Shown here piece by piece: positions 16,288-24,464 of a stretch of 64,000 nucleotides of DNA; the first letter of the stretch is position 1; every line of letters starts with the position of its first letter. This DNA is from Streptomyces sp. NBC_00223 (GTDB taxonomy: Bacteria; Actinomycetota; Actinomycetes; Streptomycetales; Streptomycetaceae): contig NZ_CP108109.1 in the NCBI RefSeq assembly GCF_036199905.1, positions 1,736,001 through 1,800,000 of the forward strand, read 5' to 3'. Both the position numbers and the translations under genes were made by a program. The notes beneath the pieces were generated by a model. It worked only from the letters and a program-made list of their open reading frames with translations. It was not told the DNA's origin and searched no databases.

Positions 16288-16920
16288 TCAGGGGTGGATT
16301 TCCCAGTCGACGCTGTGCCGCCCGGAGGAGTGCGCGTACTTCCGGGGCCGGTAATCCGTGAACGGCGTACCCGCTTCGAAGCAGTCGGCGAACCGTTCGA
16401 GCAACTCGGCGACGCCGGACGCCCATTCCGTGGCGTCGATGTCACCCGACCCGATGCCCATCTCGTAGACGCGACCGTACGTCGGCCCGGGGCGGTGGTC
16501 GACGAAGACAACGCCCGCGTCGTTGGAGTGCGCGATCGGCACCCATTGGTGGGGGTGGCCGTTGAGTTCGCCCTCCTCCCACAGGTCCGACGCGATGTTC
16601 TCCTCCCCGAAGTCCACCAGGTTCACGTGCTCCGAGGCGATGCGGTCCGTGTGGTTGAGCCGGTACCCCAGCAGAAAGGCCCCGGGCTGGAACGGGTCCC
16701 GGTCCCCCGTGGGTTGCAGCTCGGCGACACCGTTGTGCCGCTCCAGCAAGGCCCTCACCTCCGGGTGGAGCCGAAAGCCGAGTTGCGCTTCGAGCCTCGT
16801 CAACTCCTCGACGCTGGCGGCCGGTTGGAGGGCGACGAAGTCGGCGGGCGAGTACGCCGACAGCTGGGACGAGAAGCGCCCCCACGCCTGATCGAACGCC
16901 ACGAGGTCGGTGCGAGTCAT
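16288..16920 (-). CDS. SMI1/KNR4 (SUKH) family protein
   Basis: 210 residues starting MTRTDLVAFDQAWGRF. The segment VEELTRLEAQLGFRLHPEVR followed by ALLERHNG is the hallmark of the SMI1/KNR4 fold, with the later LGYRL and WVPIAHSNDAGVVFVD strands and a C-terminal WASGVAELLERFADCFE helix. Members of this superfamily are the commonest immunity proteins of bacterial polymorphic toxins and are cytoplasmic. No signal peptide is present. It sits within 2 kb of the orphan Rhs tip but on the opposite strand, so it may be a leftover immunity gene whose toxin was lost, or may protect against foreign toxins. Confidence 0.8.
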   Translation of the reverse strand: MTRTDLVAFDQAWGRFSSQLSAYSPADFVALQPAASVEELTRLEAQLGFRLHPEVRALLERHNGVAELQPTGDRDPFQPGAFLLGYRLNHTDRIASEHVNLVDFGEENIASDLWEEGELNGHPHQWVPIAHSNDAGVVFVDHRPGPTYGRVYEMGIGSGDIDATEWASGVAELLERFADCFEAGTPFTDYRPRKYAHSSGRHSVDWEIHP

Positions 16921-17201
16921 GCCGTAAAACCTAGGGTGCGCCACTGACAAGCCCGTCGGCGACCGCAGCCGACTGCACAGACCGAGCGCGCTGTCGATCC
17001 TTCGTACGAGGTACGGCATTTCCGGACATACGCGCCTCTGCCCGTCTGCTTGCCCGCCCAGTCCACCGTGGCCAACCGCGCCACAAACGTCTACTTCCGG
17101 CCTGGTTGGGCAACCAGTCACTATATTAGCCTGTTTGGGTGGTTCTGATCTCGCCGAAGAAGGGAGTACAGAGTTCGGTACGAGGGGAAGAAGGTTCGGA
17201 C

Positions 17202-17900
17202 ATGGCTGATTGGACGTCGGTCTCCGGTAGCCTCACGGCGATTTCCGCCGGGTCGAGGACCACCGTGTGGGGTGTCAACGCGGCCGGCGGCATCTACCGG
17301 TACACCAACTACGACGCGAACCCCTGGGTGAACATCCCCGGCTCCCTCAGCGACATCGGAGCCGCCGCCGACGGCACCGTATGGGGAGTCAACTCCGGCA
17401 ACGACATCTACCGCTACACCGGCGACCAAGGCGCCAACACCTGGGTCAAGATCCCCGGCAGCCTCACCCGCATCTCCGCCGGCTCCAGGACCAACGTCTG
17501 GGGCGTCAACTCCGCCGGCGGCATCTACCGCTACACCAACAACGACGCGAACCCCTGGGTGAACATCCCCGGCTCCCTCAGCGACATCGGAGCCGCCGCC
17601 GACGGCACCGTATGGGGAGTCAACTCCGGCAACGACATCTACCGCTACACCGGCGACCAAGGCCCGAACCCCTGGGTCAAGATCCCCGGCAGCCTCACCC
17701 GCATCTCCGCCGGCTCCAGGACCAACGTCTGGGGCGTCAACGCGGCCGGCGCCATCTACCGCTACACCAACAACGACACCAACCCCTGGGTGAACATCCC
17801 CGGCTCCCTCAGCGACATCGGCGCGGGCGTCGACGGCACGGTGTGGGGCGTCAACTCCGCCCACGCGATCTACCGTTACACGGGGGACCAGCCGAGCTGA
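17202..17900 (+). CDS. Tectonin-like beta-propeller repeat protein
   Basis: 232 residues. ATG at 17202 is chosen because the repeat structure starts right after it and a GAAGAAGG site lies upstream. The protein is almost entirely built of six repeats of about 38-39 residues that follow the pattern W-x-x-(I/V)-x-GSL-x-x-I-(S/G)-A-x-x-x-G/R-T-x-VWGVN-x-x-x-x-IYRYT. This is the tectonin/TECPR lectin-like blade, so a six-bladed propeller binding glycans or lipopolysaccharide-like ligands is expected. No signal peptide is visible. The repeats are nearly identical at the DNA level, indicating recent amplification. The role is unknown; its place at the edge of the toxin island suggests an accessory function. 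Confidence 0.7.
   Translation: MADWTSVSGSLTAISAGSRTTVWGVNAAGGIYRYTNYDANPWVNIPGSLSDIGAAADGTVWGVNSGNDIYRYTGDQGANTWVKIPGSLTRISAGSRTNVWGVNSAGGIYRYTNNDANPWVNIPGSLSDIGAAADGTVWGVNSGNDIYRYTGDQGPNPWVKIPGSLTRISAGSRTNVWGVNAAGAIYRYTNNDTNPWVNIPGSLSDIGAGVDGTVWGVNSAHAIYRYTGDQPS
17311..17772 (+). repeat. 231-bp tandem duplication inside the tectonin gene
   Basis: Positions 17311-17541 and 17542-17772 are near-identical copies of 231 bp (77 codons, two propeller blades). Only a handful of substitutions separate them. Because the unit is a multiple of three and equals two blades, gain or loss keeps the frame and changes blade number. Confidence 0.9.
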
Positions 17901-18000
17901 CCTCCACCGACACCGACATACGGGGCCACCGGCCACTCCCCCGGGGCCCCTCCCCCGCACCCGCGCGCCCACGTCACCGGGGAGCGCGTGGGATGGAACC

Positions 18001-19143
18001 TCAGGCCGGGAGGGGCCAGTTCGGGCCGTCGGGGTGGGCGAGCCAGACGGTCTGGGCCTCGTCGGTGACGGTCATCCCGAAGGCCGTGTGGTCGGGGGCG
18101 CCCGCCGCCTGCCATACGGTGAGGGCGTTCTCCACCTGGTCCCACAGCCGCAACGGCCCGTGCTGGTGGACTTCGCTGCCCTCGGTCCACGCCTGGGAGC
18201 CGGTGGCCACGTCCACGAGGGCCACCGTGCCGTCGTCGCCCGCGGTGAAGAACTCCGCGGAGGGCGCGGCGAGTTGTGCGACGAACAGCCCGGTCCAGTT
18301 CTGCAGCAGCCGGGGATCGACGCTGCTGGTACGGGTGTGCCCGGCGGCCCGGTAGAACGCCGGTCGTGGCGGGCGCTCGTGGGGCCGGGCAAGCATGTAC
18401 GAGACCTCGTCGCGCTCGAAACGCCCGGTGGCGACCCCCTCCTCGTCAAGTGTGAGGCGGATCAGGCCCGAGGCCCCCATCCAGCCGTTGAGCGTGGTGG
18501 TGATGGTGCCGCCGTCGCGGACCTGCCAGAGCCACGAGCGGGGGATGTAGCGCACGGAGCAGGTCGCCACGATGGCGTCGTACTCGGCTCCCTCCTGATG
18601 TCCCAGCAGCCCGTCGCCGGTGACCAGCGCCGGGGCGTACCCGGCGGCCCGGAGATGTGCGGCGGCGCTCGCGGCGAGACCCGGGTCGTACTCGACCGAG
18701 GTGACGTTCTTCTCGCCGAGCCGGTGACACAGGAGTGCGGTGGAGTACCCGGTTCCCGTACCGACCTCCAGCACCCTGTCGCCGTCCGTGATGCCGGCCA
18801 CCTCAAGTGTCCGTACGACCAGGGAGGGGAGCGTCGAGGACGACGTGGGGCTCCCCGTCCGCGCGGCATCGGCCTCTGCGGCGTCAACGCCGTCCACCTG
18901 GGTGACCCAGGTCGTGTCGGAACAGACCCGGCGCAGCCACTCCTCGTCGCCGATCTCGGAGCGGCGCACCGGCTGCCAGTTCGGCCAGGAGTAACGGTAG
19001 TAGGCCGCGTCGACGAAGAGTTCGCGCGGGACGGCCGCGACGGCTTCCAGCCAGGCGGGGTCGGCAGCGGAGCCGCTGTCGCGGATCTTGTCGGCGAGTT
19101 CGCGGCGCAGTGCGGCGGCGAGATCAGGGGTGCTGGGGGTCAT
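18001..19143 (-). CDS. PIMT-type methyltransferase 2
   Basis: 380 residues. The SAM-binding motif I is VLEVGTGTGYSTALL, with VTSVEYDP (motif II) and YDAIVATCSVRYIPRSWL (post-I), all typical of protein-L-isoaspartate O-methyltransferases. The PIMT-like N-terminus includes WLEAVAAVPRELFVD. A C-terminal extension of about 150 residues ends with a conserved-looking FGMTV motif also present in its neighbour. Similar long PIMT homologs occur in graspetide-type (ATP-grasp) RiPP clusters, where they methylate Asp side chains. Its ATG overlaps the stop of the upstream methyltransferase (ATGA), so the two are translationally coupled. No ATP-grasp gene is nearby. Confidence 0.8.
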   Translation of the reverse strand: MTPSTPDLAAALRRELADKIRDSGSAADPAWLEAVAAVPRELFVDAAYYRYSWPNWQPVRRSEIGDEEWLRRVCSDTTWVTQVDGVDAAEADAARTGSPTSSSTLPSLVVRTLEVAGITDGDRVLEVGTGTGYSTALLCHRLGEKNVTSVEYDPGLAASAAAHLRAAGYAPALVTGDGLLGHQEGAEYDAIVATCSVRYIPRSWLWQVRDGGTITTTLNGWMGASGLIRLTLDEEGVATGRFERDEVSYMLARPHERPPRPAFYRAAGHTRTSSVDPRLLQNWTGLFVAQLAAPSAEFFTAGDDGTVALVDVATGSQAWTEGSEVHQHGPLRLWDQVENALTVWQAAGAPDHTAFGMTVTDEAQTVWLAHPDGPNWPLPA

Positions 19144-20288
19144 ACGGGGTCCCGCTCACCGCTGGGAGCGGGGCCGACGGGGTTGGCGTCCGGGGAGAAC
19201 GTCCAGATGTACTGGGTGTTCGCGGTGACCGTCATGCCGTGGTCGTAGACCGTGGGGGCGCCCGCCGCGGTCCAGGTGTCCCAGGCGTGTTCGAGTTCGT
19301 CGGCCAGGCGGCGCGGGCCGCCCTGGTACGCGAGGGTCCGGCCGTCGCCGACCGCCGAGAGCGACGCCCAGGACGTGAGGCCGTCGTGCAGCCAGGCGTT
19401 CACGCCGTCCGCGTCGGTCGCCGTACGGGCCTCGACGTCCGGGAGCGCGACGCGCAGCGCGAACCGCAGGTGCGCGTCGGCATGCAGAGGCGTCAGGTCG
19501 CGTTCGACGGGACGTTCGTCCTCGGCAGCGCCGCTCCCCCGGACCTGCGTGAACCCGCGGACCGGCCCCCGTTCGGTCCCCCGCGCGGGCATGAACTGCG
19601 CCAGCCCCTGCATCCAGCCTGTCGCACTGCGGCCGTCGGCGGCGACGGTCAGGGCGACGTGCCCCAACCGGCCCCAGGGCGTGACGATCCGGCCGCCCGG
19701 ACGCGTCTGCGCGATCCACGCCCACGGCACCCGCTCGACGGCGTACGTCGAGACGACCCGGTCGTACGGCGCGCCCTCCGGCCGGCCCGCGGCACCATCG
19801 GCGATCTGGACGTCCACCGCCGCGCCCACCGCGTCCAGGCGGGCGCGGGCCCGCGCGGCGAGGTGGGCGTCCACCTCGACGCTGGTGACCCGGCCGGCCC
19901 CGGCGCGGTGGGCGAGCAGGGCGGCGTTCCAGCCCGTACCCGTGCCCAACTCCATGACGCGGTGGCCGGGTTCGAGAAGCAGGGAGTCGAGCATGTCGAC
20001 CACGACGGCCTGGCACGACAGGCTGGAGGACGCGCGGCCCTCGGTCACCTGGGTCACGGCCGCGTCGTCCGGCCCGCCGTACACCTCGTCCGCCCAGAGC
20101 CCGGGGTCCGTGGCGCGGTCCACGGGTACGTACGCGCGGCCGTCCCAGTGCCACAGCCGGTCCGGCGCGAACCGGTCGCGCGGTACGGCGGCCACGGCGT
20201 CCCGAATCCACGGCGAACGCTCCGGCCAGGCACCCCGGCGCGCCATCTCGTCCGCGAGGCGCGCCCGCCGCGCGCGAAGGTCGATCAC
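19140..20288 (-). CDS. PIMT-type methyltransferase 1
   Basis: 382 residues from a GTG start preceded by GGGAG. Motif I is VMELGTGTGWNAALL, motif II VTSVEVDAHLA, and post-I YDRVVSTYAVERVPWAWI. The N-terminus has WIRDAVAAVPRDRFAPDRLW and a VTEGRASSSLSCQAVV segment resembling the PIMT substrate loop (TQG.ASSSxSxPxxV). It is a paralog of the next gene with the same C-terminal extension (HGMTVT near the end), so the pair arose by duplication. It lies 21 bp downstream of a 37-codon peptide gene, in the same operon. The substrate is unknown; the peptide is the obvious candidate. Confidence 0.8.
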   Translation of the reverse strand: MIDLRARRARLADEMARRGAWPERSPWIRDAVAAVPRDRFAPDRLWHWDGRAYVPVDRATDPGLWADEVYGGPDDAAVTQVTEGRASSSLSCQAVVVDMLDSLLLEPGHRVMELGTGTGWNAALLAHRAGAGRVTSVEVDAHLAARARARLDAVGAAVDVQIADGAAGRPEGAPYDRVVSTYAVERVPWAWIAQTRPGGRIVTPWGRLGHVALTVAADGRSATGWMQGLAQFMPARGTERGPVRGFTQVRGSGAAEDERPVERDLTPLHADAHLRFALRVALPDVEARTATDADGVNAWLHDGLTSWASLSAVGDGRTLAYQGGPRRLADELEHAWDTWTAAGAPTVYDHGMTVTANTQYIWTFSPDANPVGPAPSGERDPV

Positions 20289-20309
20289 GAACGCTCCCGC
20301 TTCTCGTAC

Positions 20310-20423
20310 TTACTTCTTGTGCTTGCCGTCCGAGGGCGGGGACGGCGGTACCTGCCCGTCCGCGTTCCCGGGCGGCGGCTCGCCCTGCCCGGGGTCCGGC
20401 GGCGGCTTCTCGTGCTCACCCAT
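20310..20423 (-). CDS. 37-residue Pro-rich peptide, candidate methyltransferase substrate
   Basis: A short ORF starting at tandem ATG codons (20426 and 20423) behind GAAAGGG. The peptide begins MGEHEKPPPDPGQGEPPPGN and ends SDGKHKK; about a third of its residues are Pro. It has three Asp, one Asn, two Ser and no Cys or Thr, so lanthionine chemistry is excluded, while Asp/Asn side chains are available for PIMT-type methylation. It ends 21 bp before the first methyltransferase gene in the same direction, as precursor peptides commonly do. That it is translated and modified is inference. Confidence 0.55.
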   Translation of the reverse strand: MGEHEKPPPDPGQGEPPPGNADGQVPPSPPSDGKHKK

Positions 20424-20801
20424 CATGGCCCTTTCGTCGAAGCGAGGGTTTGACCAACCGTTGCGCACGTCCTGCGCACAACGCGCTGTCCACGCCCATC
20501 GTGGCGCAATTGGCTCGCATTCGGAAGGCAGACTTCGCACCAAACTGCGCACTCCGGTGCACGCGGCGGTACGCAAGTGCGCCCCGCCGCCGTGGGTCGC
20601 GGGGCGCTGAGATCGGAGCGTGCCGCTGCTGCCCAAGGACGCCAGCCCGGGGTCGTACGCGGTGCGGATCGCACTCGTAGGATCGGGGGCGGCGGTGCCG
20701 GGCGGCTCGATGGGTGCCGTGCGGCGACGCGATCGGCTGTTGCGGGCCGGCCACGGCGTCGGTGCCCGGCCGACTTCTCGCTGCGAAGGAAACCCCGTCC
20801 C
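20424..20801. other. Divergent intergenic region
   Basis: 378 bp between the minus-strand peptide operon and the plus-strand DUF4180 gene. It must hold both promoters. I see no clear -35/-10 pair, no repeat, and no further gene with a plausible ribosome site. Confidence 0.5.
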
Positions 20802-21170
20802 ATGCCCGACACACTCCAACACCTCGCAGGCACACCGGTGTTCGTATGCGCCTCCGACGGCGCTCCGCTGCGGGACGAGCGGGACGCGACCGAGGTGATC
20901 GGGGAGGGGTACTACCAGGGGGCCGCGTGGGTCGCGGTCCCGGTCGAGCGGCTTACGGACGACTTCTTCCGGCTGCGTACGCGTGTCGCGGGCGACATCG
21001 TCCAGAAGTTCGCCACCTACCGGTTGAAGCTCGCCGTCGTCGGGGACATCTCCCAGCACCTGGAGGCCGGCACCGCGTTGCGGGACTTCGTCCGCGAGTG
21101 CAATCGGGGTACGCAGATCTGGTTCGTGCCCGACATCGACGCGCTGGGCGCGCGGCTCGCGGAGAGCTGA
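20802..21170 (+). CDS. DUF4180 domain protein
   Basis: 122 residues starting MPDTLQHLAGTPVFVCASDG. The domain-wide pattern fits DUF4180: an early strand, a central VPVERLTDDFFRLRTRVAGD helix, then IVQKFATYRLKLAVVGDISQ and a C-terminal NRGTQIWFVPDIDALGARL. The family is small, cytoplasmic and of unknown function. GAAGGA lies about 12 nt ahead of the ATG. It is divergent from the methyltransferase operon and is not obviously linked to it. Confidence 0.8.
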   Translation: MPDTLQHLAGTPVFVCASDGAPLRDERDATEVIGEGYYQGAAWVAVPVERLTDDFFRLRTRVAGDIVQKFATYRLKLAVVGDISQHLEAGTALRDFVRECNRGTQIWFVPDIDALGARLAES

Positions 21171-21227
21171 GCGGCCCCGGGCGGGTCCAGCTCGTTGCAG
21201 GTGATCGCCGTCGCGGCTCGCGGCGGG

Positions 21228-21330
21228 CGGCGGGCGGTTCGGCGGCGAGTTGGAACAGCGCGGTGGAGCGGGTCTCGGCGAGGCGGATACCGACCTTGCG
21301 GAGGCGTTCGCCCATGGCCCAGGTGCTGAT
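21228..21330 (-). pseudogene. Possible recombinase remnant
   Basis: A 35-codon stretch reads STWAMGERLRKVGIRLAETR and STALFQLAAEPPA. This resembles a segment of Streptomyces tyrosine-recombinase/integrase proteins (usually STALFQLAAELPAALLARML), but similarity is lost on both sides. It lies in the 230-bp gap between DUF4180 and the ArsR gene. Treat it as a weak call made from memory of the family. Confidence 0.35.
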
Positions 21331-21400
21331 CGGGCGGCTGGGCCGAGTCGGACGATGTCGCGAAGGCGCCGGCGCCCGTGTTCTGGCAGACCGAAGCCAC

Positions 21401-22486
21401 TCAGCGCAGTACGGCCGCCAGCAGGTCGGCCCCCAGCGTCGTCGTCGCGGACAGGTCGAGGGTGTAGTGGACGTAGCGACCGCGCCGCCGGACCGTGAGG
21501 AGCCCGGCGCGGCGCAGGACAGCGAGGTGGCGGGAAACCTCCGGGGGTGAAAGTTCCCAGGCGTGGGCCAGCTCACCGGTGGTGTGCGGACCGCGGGCCA
21601 GCGTACGCAGTAGCCGCAGCCGCATCGGATGCGCGAGTGCATCCAGCCGTAGTGTGACCGTTTCCAGTGACACCGGCTCCGATGGACTCGGCTCGGCCAC
21701 GGGGTACTGCACCACCGGATGCCACCCGGGCGCGTGGACCATCACCAGGTGCGGGCAGCCGAAGACGCTGGGGATGAAGGTGACCCCGGTGCCGTGCGCG
21801 GCGATCGCCTTGTCCTGCAGCTTGTCCACGATGATGCTGTCGCCGTCCGGCGCCAGGGTGACCGCGTCGGAGACCGACGCGAGTGCCGCCCCGATGCCCT
21901 GGCGCTTCAGCAGGTCGTTCTTCAGGCGCAGGTCGGTGGCCAGTTGCACGGCGACGCCCGTCCAAGCGGCGTCGAAGAAGGCGTCGACGCACTGTTCGAG
22001 GGTGCGGCGCACCCGTGCCCGCACGGCGGCCGGATCTGCGAGCAGCCATTCTGCGAAGGCCTCTTGCAGCGGGCTGCGGGCCCGGGCCAGGTCCAGGGCC
22101 CGCCCGCGCGCGGTCGCGTCGGCGAGCGGCGACGGCGCGGCGAAGTGGACCCGGTTGCTGCCGCACGTGGTGACGAGCGCGGACGCCACATACGTTTCGT
22201 CGTCGATCCGGTCCACGTCGTCCAACTCCTCGACGAGGGTCGGCCGGGGACGGGCGGGGACCAGGAAATCGGCTCGCGAGGAACGCCAGAGGAACTCCGC
22301 CTCCCGCAACCGCTCGGCCAGCTCCGGCCGCAGCCCGGCCCAGACATCCCCGGCCCAGCCGGTGAGTCGTGGATGATGCCCGGGTTCGGCCAGCACGTGC
22401 AGCATCGCGGTCAGCTCGGCCAGCGGGGAGGCGGCGAACCGCAATCGCTCGGAAGGCAGGCCGCCGATGTCAATCCTCAACGTCAC
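21401..22486 (-). CDS. ArsR-family regulator with DUF5937 domain
   Basis: 361 residues. Residues 1-270 form the DUF5937 region typical of large actinobacterial ArsR proteins, including FIPSVFGCPHLVMVHAPGWH. Residues about 275-355 are a winged helix-turn-helix with LDALAHPMRLRLLRTLARGP, the recognition helix SPPEVSRHLAVLRRAGLL and a RRRGRYVHY wing. It is transcribed divergently from an MFS exporter 123 bp away, the usual arrangement for a local repressor that responds to the exporter's substrate. No metal-binding Cys cluster is visible, so the ligand is probably not a metal. Confidence 0.85.
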   Translation of the reverse strand: MTLRIDIGGLPSERLRFAASPLAELTAMLHVLAEPGHHPRLTGWAGDVWAGLRPELAERLREAEFLWRSSRADFLVPARPRPTLVEELDDVDRIDDETYVASALVTTCGSNRVHFAAPSPLADATARGRALDLARARSPLQEAFAEWLLADPAAVRARVRRTLEQCVDAFFDAAWTGVAVQLATDLRLKNDLLKRQGIGAALASVSDAVTLAPDGDSIIVDKLQDKAIAAHGTGVTFIPSVFGCPHLVMVHAPGWHPVVQYPVAEPSPSEPVSLETVTLRLDALAHPMRLRLLRTLARGPHTTGELAHAWELSPPEVSRHLAVLRRAGLLTVRRRGRYVHYTLDLSATTTLGADLLAAVLR

Positions 22487-22504
22487 CCCCTCATCATCAC
22501 TGAT

Positions 22505-22541
22505 CGTAAGGCCGACGACATCACTGGCCGTACGGCCGACG
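22505..22541. promoter_or_regulatory. Candidate operator, two direct repeats
   Basis: CGTAAGGCCGACG (22505-22517) and CGTACGGCCGACG (22529-22541) differ by one base and are spaced 24 bp start to start. They lie between the divergent ArsR and MFS genes. A dimeric winged-helix regulator could bind here. Confidence 0.45.
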
Positions 22542-22609
22542 GCCGCGTCGATTGACCATGTCCGTCAACCGACGTGACCAGCCCGGCGGCCGAACGAACC
22601 GTTGACGCC

Positions 22610-23884
22610 ATGGCAACCACCACCAAGATCCAGCCGCGCGCCCTCGTCCGTGCCTCCGGAGGCCCCCGCTATGCCATCGCCCTGGCCGTGGACGCGCTCG
22701 GCACCGGCCTGCTGCGGCCCTTTCTGCTGCTCTACGGGCTCACGGTGCTGAGGCTGTCCGCATCGGCCACCGGCGTCGCCATGACGGCCGGCGCCGTCGT
22801 GGGTCTGGTGTGCATGCCCGCTGTCGGCCGATGGCTGGACCGGGGCGCACGCAGCACGGTCGTGGCAGCGTCGATGCTGGTACGGGTGCTGGGCGTGGCG
22901 CTGCTGCTGGCCGCCCCGGCGGGACACGTCTGGCTGTTCGCGACGGCGGCGCTCTTCCTCGGCATCGGCAACCAGGCATGGCCGGCCGCCCACGCAGCCC
23001 TCGTGGCCACGGTCGCCCACGGCCGGGAACGCGACGCCGCTCTCGCGGCAGGCCGCGCCCTGCGCAACGCCGGCCTGGGCGCGGGCGCGCTCCTCGCCAC
23101 CGCGTGCCTGGCGGCCGGCACGACCGCAATGCAGGTGCTGGCAGCCGTCACCGGGCTCGCCTATCTCACTGCGGCGGCCCTGGCATGGTCGGTTCACCTG
23201 CACGCCCGTCCGGCCGCTCATTCGGCCAAGGCCAGGGCCGACGGGCCCGCGCCTCGGATGCGCGCGCTGCTGGCCGCCAACGTGGTCTACGTCTTCTGCC
23301 TCAACATCACCGAAATCGCGCTCCCCCTGGTCCTGGTGACGCAGTTGCACGCATCCCCGGTGTGGTCGGCAGCCATCTTCGTGGCGAACACGGTGCTGGT
23401 GGTCACCCTCCAGGTTCCGGTCACCGTCCTGATGTCCCGCTTCTCCCGGCGGACCGTGCTGGCTCTCGCCGGCGTGGTACTCACCGCGTCCTACCTCGGC
23501 TTCCTCGCGGCCACCTCACTGGGGCACGGCTGGGGCGCCCCCGCTGTCGCCACGGTGTCCGTGCTCTGCACCATCGGCGAGATCATCTACGCCGGCAGCG
23601 CCACCGCGCTCGTCACCGCCCTCGCCCCGGCCCATGTCCTGGGACGCGCCCTCGCCCGCTTCCAGCTCTCCACGGGCTTCGGCCTCGCCGTCTCCCCGGC
23701 AGTCATCACCGCTCTCGCACCCCACGGCTCGGCCGCCCTCTGGGGCAGCCTCGCCGCTGCGACGCTCCTCTCCGCCTTCGCCGTCGCAACCGAGAAGGAT
23801 CAAGGCGCGGCTCAGCGGTTGATGCCGCCGGGCGCCAGCAGGATCGTGAGCTCGGCAATCGCCTCTGGCGACGGCTTGAAGTAG
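22610..23884 (+). CDS. MFS efflux transporter
   Basis: 424 residues from ATG 22610 (GTG 22574 is an alternative start). Twelve hydrophobic segments can be counted, with the MFS motif A loop as [16 protein letters not shown] between helices 2 and 3. The family is drug-exporter-like. The protein should extrude a small molecule under control of the divergent ArsR-type gene. The last about 25 residues (after VATEKDQGA) are odd: they are the antisense translation of a recombinase remnant on the other strand, so the original C-terminus was replaced when that element inserted or decayed. The membrane domain itself looks complete. Confidence 0.85.
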   Translation: MATTTKIQPRALVRASGGPRYAIALAVDALGTGLLRPFLLLYGLTVLRLSASATGVAMTAGAVVGLVCMPAVGRWLDRGARSTVVAASMLVRVLGVALLLAAPAGHVWLFATAALFLGIGNQAWPAAHAALVATVAHGRERDAALAAGRALRNAGLGAGALLATACLAAGTTAMQVLAAVTGLAYLTAAALAWSVHLHARPAAHSAKARADGPAPRMRALLAANVVYVFCLNITEIALPLVLVTQLHASPVWSAAIFVANTVLVVTLQVPVTVLMSRFSRRTVLALAGVVLTASYLGFLAATSLGHGWGAPAVATVSVLCTIGEIIYAGSATALVTALAPAHVLGRALARFQLSTGFGLAVSPAVITALAPHGSAALWGSLAAATLLSAFAVATEKDQGAAQRLMPPGASRIVSSAIASGDGLK

Positions 23885-23961
23885 CGGCGGACGTTCTCCG
23901 GCTTCTTGTGGCGGGACTTGTTCCTCAAGCCCCGGTACGCACGTGACACATGTTCCACCAT
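23812..23961 (-). pseudogene. Recombinase/transposase C-terminal remnant
   Basis: About 49 codons ending [20 protein letters not shown] and APGG before the stop. From memory this [14 protein letters not shown]...LLAPG tail is the C-terminus of a Streptomyces site-specific integrase group. Nothing of the catalytic domain remains upstream. It overlaps the 3' end of the MFS gene by 73 bp in antisense. Confidence 0.45.
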
Positions 23962-24025
23962 TTCCGGCCGTACGGACCGGACCCTGCCGTGCGGCAGGGC
24001 CCGGGAGAGATCCGTTACGGCCGGC

Positions 24026-24373
24026 TCAGCCCGCGACGAACGTCCCCTCGCGGACGGCCCAGGCGAAGGCGGTCCACGCGGCGGCGGGGAAGAGCAGGGC
24101 GGGGCCGTCGGGCACCTTGGAGTCGCGTACGGCCATGGCTCCGTCCGGCATACGAGCACCCTCGACGCACTCGCCGCCGTGGTCGTTGCTGTGGCTCGAC
24201 TTGAACCACTCGGCGTCCAGGTGGGCGGCCTCCACACACTCGCCGCCCTGCCCATTGCTGTAGCTCGACTTGAACCAGGTGACGTCAAGGCGCGCGGCTT
24301 CCACGCATGCGCCGCCTTGGTCGTTGCTGTAACTGGACTTGAACCAGTTCGCGGCGGCCAGTGCATTGTTCAC
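24026..24373 (-). CDS. DUF397 protein with triplicated N-terminal motif
   Basis: 115 residues from GTG 24373, with GAGGGAG upstream. DUF397 proteins are normally 60-80 residues with one WxKSSxS motif. Here the motif occurs three times in tandem ([60 protein letters not shown]), period 23 residues. A single C-terminal half follows, with [20 protein letters not shown]. The family partners with XRE-DUF5753 regulators such as the one upstream. Expansion of the N-terminal half is unusual and suggests tandem duplication of a 69-bp unit. Confidence 0.85.
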   Translation of the reverse strand: MNNALAAANWFKSSYSNDQGGACVEAARLDVTWFKSSYSNGQGGECVEAAHLDAEWFKSSHSNDHGGECVEGARMPDGAMAVRDSKVPDGPALLFPAAAWTAFAWAVREGTFVAG

Positions 24374-24464
24374 GGTCAACACTCCCTCGGGCCGGGGCTG
24401 TTGGGACGAGTGTGCGCTCGTACAGCCCCGGCCGCCAGGATGCGTCGCCCCTTTCGGGGAGAGG

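Noticed and set aside
17311..17772. Regular repeats that could suggest a CRISPR array
   Set aside because: The repeats are coding, 231 bp long, without short spacers, and translate into propeller blades.
20577..20801. N-terminal extension of the DUF4180 gene
   Set aside because: The upstream part is Arg/Gly-rich and unrelated to the family; ATG 20802 with GAAGGA fits the known domain length.
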